Below are positions 32,192-42,877 of a DNA stretch of 64,000 nt, piece after piece (position 1 is the stretch's first letter; every line of letters starts with the position of its first letter). Under the pieces are notes generated by a model, which searched no databases, had not been told where the DNA came from, and was given only the letters and a program-made list of their open reading frames with translations. The stretch spans positions 7,494,276-7,558,275 of the forward strand of contig WNKI01000002.1 in NCBI GenBank assembly GCA_015350385.1, written 5' to 3'. Source of the stretch: Aculops lycopersici (Eukaryota > Arthropoda > Arachnida > Trombidiformes > Eriophyidae). Both the position numbers and the translations under genes were made by a program.

Positions 32192-33368
32192 ACGAGCTAA
32201 AAGGTGGACTAAACTCTGTGCAAATGGGAGTTTTGTTAGACTTTTGAACTCTGGAAAAGGAGGGAAATCGTTTGTTGGTTGCCACAACGCAGGCTTCGGC
32301 CGCGACTTTCGATGCAACTTTAGATGCCGTTGGCTCGAGTTTAAAGGTTTTGGTGACCAGCACATGGTTTGGTTTGCTAGCAAACCAGACGACAACCAGG
32401 CTCGTCTATCAGCCGCCGCTACTACCGCTGCAACGAGTCGCCTCCATGATGACCGCTTGTCTTTGTGGCCTTTGCAAAACAATAACAACCACCACCACCA
32501 CCAAAAACAACTACCTCGCTGCTGCCACTTCTTCTGCTTGCTACAATTGCAAAATACCACGAAAACGCGGCGAGAGTTGAAACATCGCATGTCAGCGGCT
32601 GGCGCTGAAATAATCATGGTCCCAAAAGTGGCCGCCTCGCTCATTGAGACACTAGAGCAGCATCACCATCAACCACCACCAAAACTAGAGCAGGTAATTC
32701 GCACGTGCCAAGCGCGTAACGCACGTAATTGCCATCCTGCTGTCCCTCTCCCTTCTTCGCTTCCTCATCCTGAAACCAAAGTGAAGAGTGGTAAAAACTT
32801 GGCAGGACTTTTCTCATGCAACAACGAAGATGGCGACCACCGATTTGCATCGATGAGTTCGCCTGCAGCAGATGCCATTAGTTGCGTCATCAAGTCCAAG
32901 ACGACGACCACGACCACCGCCACTGCGACTTCGATAAGAACAACCGAGTCGAATGTTGATCGTAGCAAAGATGAATTAGTAGCGGGAGCAGCGGAAGTGA
33001 AGAGGCATGGGTTAAAAACAATCAAGGGCCCAAGAGGCGAAGAGATCAAGGGCCTGGTTTATCATTATCATTATCACTATCATCATAATTATGATCATCA
33101 TCATCATCATCATCATCATCACTATTCTCATTGCGAGCCGCCCACTCAATTCACGCTGCGATTCTTTCACCTCTACCTCATGCTCGCTAGTCTTGTTTAT
33201 CTGCTACTCCCTTTGCCCAGTGGAAAGTTGGAGGGTTGTTGTTTTGTAAATCAGGTTAGTTGCTCAAAATTACCACCTGTTCGAATGAATGAAATCGTCA
33301 GCAATGATCAGGATTTTTTCAACAATAACGATGACAGCAACAACCGCAACAGTTACAATTATAACGAT

Positions 33369-33428
<60 letters not shown>

Positions 33429-34101
33429 AAATCTATGGCCGTCTACCTAGAGGAGAGGGATCCAGTTAAATTGGACGAGTTTAGCACGGGCCAATTGAAG
33501 CAACTTATGGAGGCGGACGAAGAGGTTTCCGGTTTGAACGAACTGCTGGCCGCCTACACTGGCTCGGCGCAAGCGAACTCAAGGTCGCCACTTCCCACGG
33601 AGGAGAGTAAACTGAGCCTCGAGTCTAAGCGGAAGTGGCGCCGCGAAACCTCGGGCAGCGAGCTAGTGGAGGCGAGAAAACAAGTTGCCGCTAATCCGTC
33701 GGCGCAACCAAGCAATCAATTTATCTTGAAACTGACACAAGAGTTAAGTGGCAAGACTTTAGAGTTATTGAACGATGAAACCAATGACAAGATCCAAGAC
33801 AACATTCAAGCAACAAACAAGACAAGTAACCGAACCCAAACAAACCAAAACTCACAGCAACACCAACTTAACCAGCAACTACACCAACCGGAAGCCAAGA
33901 AAGCAGCTTATCGCTGGCCATTCATCGGTTTGGTCGGTCTAATGCTAATGGGCGCCACTGGCAACATTCTCGTTTGCATGGCTGTTTTGCGCGAGCGCCG
34001 CCTACAAACAGCAACCAACTACTTCCTGTTGTCGCTTGCCGTCGCCGATTTGCTAGTTTGCATTTCCGTCATGCCATTTGGGATAATCTACGAATTTTAC
34101 G
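28254..34101 (+). CDS. 5-HT2-type serotonin receptor, coding exon 1
   Basis: An unbroken frame of 1,949 codons leads directly into transmembrane helices 1 (about residues 1886-1910, GATGNILV with N1.50) and 2 (about 1922-1945, LSLAVADLLV with D2.50). It ends TTTTACG|GTAAGT, a phase-1 donor that joins to exon 2 to give FYG-HWP. All other frames in this interval break within 190 codons, so the openness suggests real coding. The upstream part is low-complexity: poly-Gln, poly-Ile, (Pro-Ser)n, a His run and (Asp-Asn)n. True initiation is uncertain. An in-frame ATG at 33180 begins a signal-peptide-like segment (MLASLVYLLLPLPSG), and another ATG is at 33285. The segment from about 33900 is certain; the N-terminal 1,600 residues are not. 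Confidence 0.7.
32120..32192. repeat. (GTCGCC)n hexanucleotide repeat in exon 1
   Basis: About ten tandem units encode a Pro-Ser repeat in the receptor frame. Unit length is a multiple of three, so length changes would keep the frame. Confidence 0.85.
33066..33124. repeat. (CAT)n tract in exon 1
   Basis: CAT/TAT units encode a His- and Tyr-rich run in the receptor frame. Confidence 0.8.
33368..33429. repeat. (GACAAC)n hexanucleotide repeat in exon 1
   Basis: About ten units encode alternating Asp-Asn shortly before transmembrane helix 1. Confidence 0.85.
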
Positions 34102-34675
34102 GTAAGTTGGCTCCGCTCGCCTCCTCTTCTTCATCATCTTGTTTGACTTCTATTTGCCTGCTTCCTCTCTCTTTCTTTCTCTCTAATTCCAGTATCTAAA
34201 TCGATAAGTAAATCGATTTGTTGCCGTAGCGGCCATCACCGTTGGCTTGAAGTTGGTGTCCCTGGTATCTATGACACAACAATCTATTGCTTTTGCCATG
34301 ACTTCTACTCTCGCTATATTCCCGTCGCCTCGTTCGGTTTGCTTGGTTTGGCCGCGACGGCGGCGCCTGATAACGACAATCACAACAATGATCACGACGC
34401 ACCAATGGACAAACCCAAGGACTCGACGGCGACGCCTATTGTGTCATAGTTTCGCTTCTCGCAGCTCTCTCTAGCTTTCTCTCGCCCCTCCCTCTCCCTC
34501 TATCTCTGAACAGTTATCCGTTCTGACCACGCCCACTTGGCCTCTCCCAAGGGTACCGGCGATTGCCACGCCCACCGGGTTGGAAGTCGCGTGATGTATG
34601 AGCTCCCCTTGCGATGAGACGGATCCCCTCGAAGTTGGGATGGTTTAGTTGGCAGAAGATTTAACCAAGTTAAAG

Positions 34676-34710
34676 GTGAGATGAGATGAGATGAGCTGAG
34701 GTGAAGTGAG
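34676..34710. repeat. (GAGAT)n pentanucleotide repeat
   Basis: Period-5 GAGAT units grade into GAGCT/GAGGT copies. Confidence 0.75.
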
Positions 34711-37511
34711 CTAATCAGGGCGCCAGGTCGATTAATAAGCAACTCTACTTGGCGCCCCGTTTACCAGTCACTTAAATCGGCAGCTCAGTATCTTAACTAA
34801 GTCGCAACTGCTGCTGCTGGGATTGCAGTAAGAATATTTATGAGCTCACTTTGTGCTCCAAGCCGCTGATTGCTTTCCTTGGCGCCCAACTCATTCACTA
34901 ATAACTAGTGCAATAACTGAGAGACAACCACCCAAGTCGTCCAGCGGAATGAGGACTCTCTGACTTGACGACGAGCAAAAAGCGCGAAGGTCAGACATGA
35001 ATTGTAAGTGTGATGTTGGCGACTCACTCTCGCTTACCAGACAAAGCGCTCGCTAGTAGTTAGTGAGTTTCTGGTGATAGATTCCAGAAACACTAGCGAG
35101 CGGATCCAGGAGTTTAGATCCGAACCGGAAGTGGCTGTGACAAGACGCAGGCGCCTAGCGCTAGGAGCCAAGCGCCGACGCTCTCGCGCAGACTACGAGT
35201 GCGCACAAACTACCCCATCACACACACCTACAGCTAGCGAGATTTTGCCTCCTTCTCCAGAGTTTCCACTGAACTGATGCCATCTAATTCAGTGGCGGAA
35301 GCAGCAGCAGCAGCAGCACCTAGCGACTCAAGCGGCCGCGCGACAGCAACAAAGTTCACGGCTCCGTCCGAGATTTTCTCGCGCAAGTGGCAACAGAAAA
35401 CGCAAAGCAAGTGCCGCTGCCGCTACTGCTCTTACCGCTACCTCCGCGCCCCTTAAACGTCCTGGCAAGATGACAGTTTGCCAGTTTTTGTCGCCCGCCG
35501 TCTCGCGCGCCTCGTCATCGCCTCCGAGTTGTCGTTGCTGTTGTTGTCGGTGGTTGTGGCGGCTGAAGTTTCAGTTTTGCTTCGCCAGTTGGATGCTCGA
35601 TCCAATTCTCTTGCCTCGCTGCTCAGGAAACCCACGCAAACTGATGCGCACCAGTTAGCTGCTCCGCTTGTCTCTCGGCGCGATGAGCAAAAACTCGACG
35701 CTAGTTTTGGTTCTGGACTCTTGAAAACTTCAACTCTCTCTCCTTTGTTCCTTCTGCAATTGAGCAGCTAGCAAGAGAAACTAACAAGACACTTGCTACT
35801 GAGACGAGAGAGAGAGAGAGAGAGAAAGCCAACGAAACAAAGAGAAGGGACAGTTGCTGCGACTGTTCCTATCGCCAGCCTCAACAATCTGCCGTTTATA
35901 TCGTAATGCACAAGCGGACCACAAGCTGCGCCATCATCGTCCTATCAGTTGGTGCAATTTGCTTACTTGCCCAACTGCTCACTTAAACTATGGCAAGATA
36001 CCGATAGGTTGCTTCCAGCTGCCGTTGTTTTTTGCCTCTGCCTCATCAAACTTTCACCTCGTCCCTCTTCCTCTGAACTTTAGTCGCTTCTTTTTGTCTT
36101 GACATTGGTTATGCCGCGTTTTTTCTTCAGCTCATGTATGCTCCCTTGTAAATCAGAGCCCTTGGCTAGCTGTCAAAACCACATTCACACTTTCTCTCGT
36201 CTCTTTAAATTGCTGCCGGAAATCCAGTGACAAGTTCTCATGCAAAAGCTTGTGCTCATCCGCTACGATGATTAATTCAAACTCACACACTTCCGGTTTG
36301 CAACTGGGACAAAGTGAGCAGCCGCAAGTGACACTCTTTTCTCAGTTTATTCATTCAACTGCTAAACCACTTAACACTCGCCAACTTCCTGTGGTTCGGG
36401 CGAGAGATCGGCAATTAGTGTGCTCTTATTTGTTTAGTTTGCAAAGTCACGCGCTCTAGTTGGCGGTAATTCGGTCCAATCCGGTGGCCGTCGTATCGTT
36501 GAGTGTCTATCTCTCATCGTAGGAATCAGAAATTCTAGTTTTGTGTTGTGTAGTTTTAAAATTGGATAGTTGTGGCTAAAATTACTGCATCTATTTTTGG
36601 TCAGTTGCAAAAATATTCGGAACAAAGCAAATAACATTCGAGATAACAAGTTTATTTCTAGACTATAACTTCAGCCTCCTTCCTTTCGTCGTGATTCAAA
36701 ATTATCAAAGTCTGAAAACCAAAGTCTCAATTACAGCAGCTAGAACCGCAGACTACTGCTCTGATCTCTAATTTGCCCAGCGATCGCCGACCTTTTGCTT
36801 TGTACCTGGAAGGCAACTGACCAACGAACGCTACTAATCACCAGACCGGAAACTACTTGTTTCGCAGATTTCCGCTGCCAAGCGGTCGGTGGTAGGAAGC
36901 AAAGACCACTTACTGGTTGGCTCCAATTTAGTCCCCTAATCGCTCGCTCGCACGCCAGGTAGCTGGAACCAGAGCAACTTGCACGAGGGAGCAATAAAGT
37001 GGGCGCTACATTATATATGTGCACATGTTCTTCGGGGGATCCACCGCTACTAGAAAAATCTCTCTACCTCTCTACCCTCATAGGCCAACGAGAGATTCGA
37101 ACACAACTCCGCAAGTCGCGCCAAAATCGGAAGCCAAGAGTGGCGACGAGCGTTGCACGCGGGTTGCCCCACTCCCGGTTGCGGTCGCAATCCTAGTTGC
37201 CGACTAGAAACATCACCAGAGCGGCAAGTTTCTAACGATTGACTCGACGCCAGTTTCAACCGCTAGGCTCGCGTACATTTGTGACCTTTGCCTTTGCTCT
37301 TGCCTCTGGGCCAATCAGTGCGCTTAACTTGAATCCAAGTTGGTGGTGCTGTTAGTCTCATTACCCGACTCGTTGGCAGCTCGTCTCCTCCTTTCTCTCT
37401 ATCGTGGTGAGGGATGGGGTAAAATTGCCTTGCGCCGGGCAATTTTTACTGCGCATGAGTCAATATTGATCCATTTTCTCCATGTCTCAATCTCGCTTCT
37501 TCTTCCCCTTT

Positions 37512-37541
37512 GACTAGGACTAGGACCAGGACTAGGACTGG
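37512..37541. repeat. (GGACTA)n hexanucleotide repeat
   Basis: About five GGACTA-type units inside intron 1. Confidence 0.75.
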
Positions 37542-40500
37542 GCCGCAGCCCAACTATTGGCTCACTAGGTCGAGGCGTGATGCCAATCATTAGCATTCGT
37601 CGCAAAGCAAATCCAAATTCTCCAACTCTTCCGCTTGGTCTAGATTCGGCGCTCCAAATCTGGTTTCATTTCGTGTTTTAGTTTGGTTTAGTTGGCATAT
37701 CATGCATCGACTGCTGACTATTGGCTTTTGGCTACCGGTCGCTGGCTATTGGCCTTTGTTAGTTAGCAAATCACTGGGCGGACATGTCGGTCAGTGTGAG
37801 GGGATTTATTTATTGGTTATCTGGCAGCGGTTGTCGAGCAACGGAACCATTTGGTCGCGAGCGAAGAGAATACACACAACAATCGGTGGCTCAGTTCTAG
37901 TCACCGCACTCTCACCTACGTCCCTAACTAATGACGACCATTTCAATTAGTACACAACCAGGTGAGGCGAGGCGAGGCGAGGTGTAATCTTCGCCAATCC
38001 AGCGGCCGAATGAGCAAGTGGCCTCGACGCATCCGCTTGTAAGGGTTGAAATTTCCTCGTCTCATTCATTCGCTTCCTCCTCCATTCAGATTGTATGCAG
38101 TAAAATTTCTTTGGAACTCGATTCCATTGGGTTGTTGGCTCGTTGGATTTCCGGCCTGCAGTTAACATAGCCCCTCGCAGCCACTTGTATTGTGTCGGCC
38201 TTTTATCAGCTGCAATAGAAGGGGCATTGGAGGCTGCCCAATAGCAACTGCAATTCCGTTGCTCCTCCTCCGCCTGTCATGCAGTCAATTGATGCTCCGT
38301 TTACTCGAACCAAGCTTGAGCTCACAGGTAAGCGTCGTCTGTGTTGGTCTTGAGAGAGATGGAGAAAGAAAGTGGGCCGCTTTATTGACTTGCCAGCCAC
38401 GAGTTGGAGCTGCAACTTTCCCCGGCAGACAATTGGAAGTGCGCGTGTTTAATTTGTTGCCTCGACCAGGAGGAAAAACTTGGCAACTAGCTAGTCAAGT
38501 GTTTTACTCTTCCGTCTCAACTTCCGTTCAGCTTTCCATTGGTGATGCTGTTGCTGCTTATAACTGCCACTCGTCGTCGCTGGCTAAGTCGACTGGTTGG
38601 CCGACTAACTGGCCGCGAGGAAACTGTGTCACCTGCGAGGCGGCGACCGCCGCCACTCCCGCTACTCTTGCTACTCTTCTTGCCCGATGGTCACTGTCTC
38701 GTATCCGAGGAGAAGAAAGGGGAGAAGAGAAGGAGAAAGTGGAGAAAAGGCGCTCAAGTGTCCGGGGAGGAGACAGATGAGCGGCGAGAGGTAGTGTAGT
38801 GTCGATGCGTTTGTGTCAATTGTATGTTTGGTCGTTGCTCATTCCTCCTATTGAAGGCCCTCCACTTTCACTCTTTATGTTGGATTGGACAGAAGTGAGT
38901 GGTTAGAGACAACCAGCGTATCTGCCGCTAACCAGAGCCGAGACTTGCAATGTATTACAAAGGAAATCCTATCCTCTTTGGGATATTGACTGGCCGGTCG
39001 TTGGTAGTGGCCAAAACCAGGAGCCACCAATGGTCGGCCCAAAGTATACCGTTCCGGCGAACGGGAATTCGCTTGGGAGTTGGCGACAAATTCACTTGGA
39101 AACACTCAGCTATCGCCGCTGTCTTGGCGCTTCGGTCTTGGCGCTTTGGTCTTTCCAGGAATGCGTTCCGTTTCCAGCTAGCAGAGAGGCTCCCCGGATA
39201 TTCTCCTTGTCGTGCACTCAAACGATGGACATTTACACAGACACAAAGACATCAGCGACGAGTCGAGAGACGTGAGATAAATTTGTCGCGAGATCTCAGT
39301 TCTACGTCTACGAAACACACACTGACTGGCCATCAATGATTATCAATAGTCATCAAGGCAACTGGGTTTCTTCAGTTGGCACGCAAACTTATAGCTTTCA
39401 CCAACAGCTAGTCAGCCAATCGGTCGCTCTCTCGGCTCCAACTTCTCGAGAAGCTGGCGCAACCGGAAGTTGGAATCAGATTGAACAGAGCAAGGCTAGT
39501 TGCCCTGCTCGCTTCTTCAAACTCAATGCAACTCAACGTAGCTGCAACCCTGACTTTCACTTTACGACATCGAGCTCATGGCCAGAAAGTAGCAGCAGCA
39601 GAAGCAGTGACCTTTAGTCGCCACTTTAGTCTCAGGATCCTCATTGAAACTAGATCTTTCCGAAAATTCTTTGCCAAGAAATAGCAATCAGCTATCTGGA
39701 TTCAATCGTTTACAGCTCTACTCAATCGATCGATCGTCGTGTTGGCACATTGTTCCAGATTTCTCTCGTCGTCTGTTTGCTCCATTGACCCAAAAGAGAA
39801 TCTTAACTAAAGAATTAGTACATATATTGGAACCGGAAGCGAGAAATTTAAAAAGCTGCTCCCGTGCATTTTTCGGTTTCTCAACTAAAAATTTGATGCC
39901 AACTTTCGTTGTTAATAACACAACAGTAACAAAACATAAAGCGGAAGCATCAAATAATAACACACAAGTGAGTGGTTGCCATGTTTTCTAAAGACAAACT
40001 CGGAGAGGCAAAAGCTCCATTCTATTTTATTTTACTTCACGCTAATGCGCCACCACTACTACCACTACTGCTACTAATAATAAACTTTGCTGACTGATTG
40101 CAGCTCGAGTCGCTGAAGTGAGAGATAAGATTGATACCAGGAAGCAACTGAGCAATCCAAGAGGAGAGGAGACACAATCCACTTGGCGCAAGCGAGTCTA
40201 TCTTTGTTGTGCTCTCGGCCGGATGATCGATTGATTGATGCGCCCACGCGGCGCCACAACCACCACCACCAATGTCCGCGGCGTCTTGGTGGCGGAAATC
40301 TTAAGTGCCCATCGCTGGCAGTTGGCTGGCGGCCGCTGTAGTCGCCGCTAGGTCCCCAGTTGAACTGATGACTTTTCTCCGCTCCTCGTCTCGCCAAAAA
40401 CCAACCAAACCGAACCGAACGAGACGAAGTAAACTGAACCCAATTTGCTTGCTCAAAACTCATCAATTCGCTTGCTTCCGCTTCTCTGGTTGCCACCATG

Positions 40501-42099
40501 ACGAAACTCGATGACAATTTTTCTCAAAACTGCCATCACTACTTAGCCACTGGAAACTCAAACTAAAAACTCAAACTTGAACGACGACGACGACTACATA
40601 TGACGTATGAGCATTACAACGACGAGCTGACACCGACAACAACCACTACAATTACGACCACTACGACCACGATTACAACAAGAACCCTTCGAGAGCCAAG
40701 TTGTTTTGATTTACTGGAAAAGAGCAACTGAAATGGGGAGAGTCGCCCTAGTGACTGGCCAAAGTTTTAACAGAGAATCAATTCTGAGCTTAAAGTATTC
40801 CTCTTCCTTCTTATGAAAACTAAGCTGAATTGAGCGACTAAATTTGATCAGTTTAAGAGACGCCCTTTGGTTTGCTGCCACTGATCACATGGAGTAACTT
40901 GCGGCAAGAAGGGGTTGAGTTGGAGAGAATCCGTCAACGACAACAAAGGGCGTTTTGGGGATAAAACTCGACCAGCAGGTTGGTTGACCGGCAATTCGAG
41001 TGGCAAGTTGGGGCTCGCTGGCCCACGAACCACTTGTTTGTTTTCTTCTCCTTCTTCTCCTTTTTTGTTGCTGTCTACACAAAACTGAGAGCTCAATTGC
41101 AAGCTGCCACAACACAAGAGTCTATTTTCCAAATGAGTTACTCTTTAATTTTTGGCTCCCACATTAGAGCCATTTGGGCTAGACGTGAACAAACTGGGCG
41201 CCATGCTTTTTTGTGTCTCTTCAGTTTGAGGTCTAAGGTTCAAGGCGAGGACAAGTTTTCCCATGGAAGCGCCCACATTTTCCCCGTCAGCCGCGCGTTT
41301 TCTAACTTGATGGTTGGTTTTTGTATTACTCCCAATTCTTTCACAACTATACTACAGTTTGTTGCTAAATTTTCATCCAATCCATTGATAGATAAACCAT
41401 AGCCATCGAGTCAGTGAGCGATCGAGCGATGGGCCAAGTGAGCAGTCAAACCACACTTCCAGACTCCCAAGTCTAGAGGCCGCCTGGTGAATGATGAATG
41501 GTCACTTGGACTCGCTTGGGAGATGTCACGTTCGGCGCTAGGCGCCCAACTGTCTCTCCTTCCTTTTTCTGTGACATGAGCGAGTTTTCCATTTAAAACT
41601 GATACCATTCATCCAACAACTTGTTCCCATTTGCATGACACTTCACCACATTCATTCCAATGGTTGTGGTGGTGGTCGTGTGTCATTTTATTTATCAGTC
41701 AATCTGACCGCTCCACACTTCTTAATGGCTACTACTGTGAATAGTAGTATCTATTAACTCTCGAATTTTATGATCCTAGAATAATTCCACTCACTAACCC
41801 TCCAATCCGAAGCCTTGAATCTTATGTTTATGGTCTTTGCTGCTCGAGTTGCTTTGTTTCTTCCCCTTTTCGGGCGCTTTTCGTCGGAGTAACGCCTATT
41901 TTAAGGGTCAGAGTTTCGGTTGAAAACCTGAAACTTGCTTCTCTTTCTCCCTCGTCTCCATTCAGTTTTGTGTCCAGTTAATATTTAATAATTAGAAAGG
42001 CATTCTAAATTTATAGCAAACAAATTTCCACTACTCATTTGTATTCTGCATTTCAAGACTAACCCTTTGTGTTCTCTCCAATACCGAACACAACAACAG

Positions 42100-42408
42100 G
42101 TCACTGGCCGTTCGACTGGCAAATCTGCAATTTGTGGGTCACTCTTGATGTGCTCACCTGTTCGAGTTCAATTTTGCACATGTGCTTCATTAGCGTCGGC
42201 CGCTTTCTGGGCATTAGAAATCCCTTGCACGCCAGACAGATGAACCTGTTTGTCTCGCGCCGTTCGGTTCTATGGAGAATCGCCGTTGCTTGGGCCTCGG
42301 CAGCTCTAATCGCCTCGCCCATAACCATGATGTCGGTTTACGATCACAAGAACATAGTGCCGCGAGCAAACGAGTGCGCCATAGCCAACAAATGGTTCAA
42401 GATATTTG
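42100..42408 (+). CDS. 5-HT2-type serotonin receptor, coding exon 2
   Basis: Encodes extracellular loop 1 to the start of helix 5. Visible are WPFDWQIC with the disulphide cysteine C3.25, the amine-binding aspartate D3.32 in TLDVLTCSSS, ILHMCFISVGRFLGIRNPL at the cytoplasmic end of helix 3 (GRF where most class A receptors have DRY), the helix 4 tryptophan in AVAWASAAL, and the second-loop cysteine (NECAI). The wording SSILHMCFIS...LGIRNP resembles arthropod 5-HT2 receptors. The acceptor is CAACAACAG at 42099 and the donor G|GTAAGTA after 42408; both junctions are phase 1. Confidence 0.92.
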
Positions 42409-42877
42409 GTAAGTAGAGTCGATAGTCTCGTGTGTTCGCGGATCTCGCTTAGAGTTGGTCGTCGGTAGTTTTATTGGCTCATAGGTGGCCAATAAAACTT
42501 GTGGCCAAAATGATTGAGCGAGTCCATTAGGTTCCCCTGTTCAGCGCATCTGTGGCCCTTTTTTCCTGCAAAGACGACGACGATGACGACTCGAAGAAAG
42601 TAGTAAAACGCGTGCAGAGCAAATGGGAGGTGACAAGAGGTCTGGACTCGAGCTTTGCAATGTAAATTTTCTCCCAGACACATAAGTCCATTATTTTAAC
42701 GGCCAAATCCCCGCGCTCGCCTTGTATTATCTTTGCGCTCTTGTTGCACAACAATGGAACCCCAAAAAATACTACAAAACTATCGAAATGCACAAAACAT
42801 CACAAGCAATGATCATGAAACAAACAAACAAACAAACAAACTAACAAAAAATACATCCCATCTTATCTAAACTCCAG
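42409..42877 (+). other. Intron 2 of the 5-HT2 receptor gene
   Basis: GTAAGT to CTCCAG, 469 bases. A (AAAC)n run lies near 42820. Nothing else is seen. Confidence 0.9.

Larger units (their letters stand above)
34102..42099 (+). other. Intron 1 of the 5-HT2 receptor gene
   Basis: Starts GTAAGT and ends ACAACAACAG. Phase 1 on both sides restores a continuous helix 2 to extracellular loop 1 sequence. The 8 kb contain (GAGAT)n at 34676-34710, (GGACTA)n at 37512-37541, (GAGGC)n at 37970-37983 and scattered GGAAGT words. No convincing coding exon is seen inside; the longest frame is 196 codons (38190-38780) and carries no domain. Confidence 0.85.

Noticed and set aside
32087..32644. 185- and 154-codon antisense frames opposite exon 1
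   Set aside because: Their length comes from the hexanucleotide repeat, which gives Arg or Gly-Asp runs on the other strand.
38190..38780. 196-codon frame in intron 1 of the receptor gene
   Set aside because: No recognisable motif; composition is like translated intron, and no splice sites place it in phase with the receptor.
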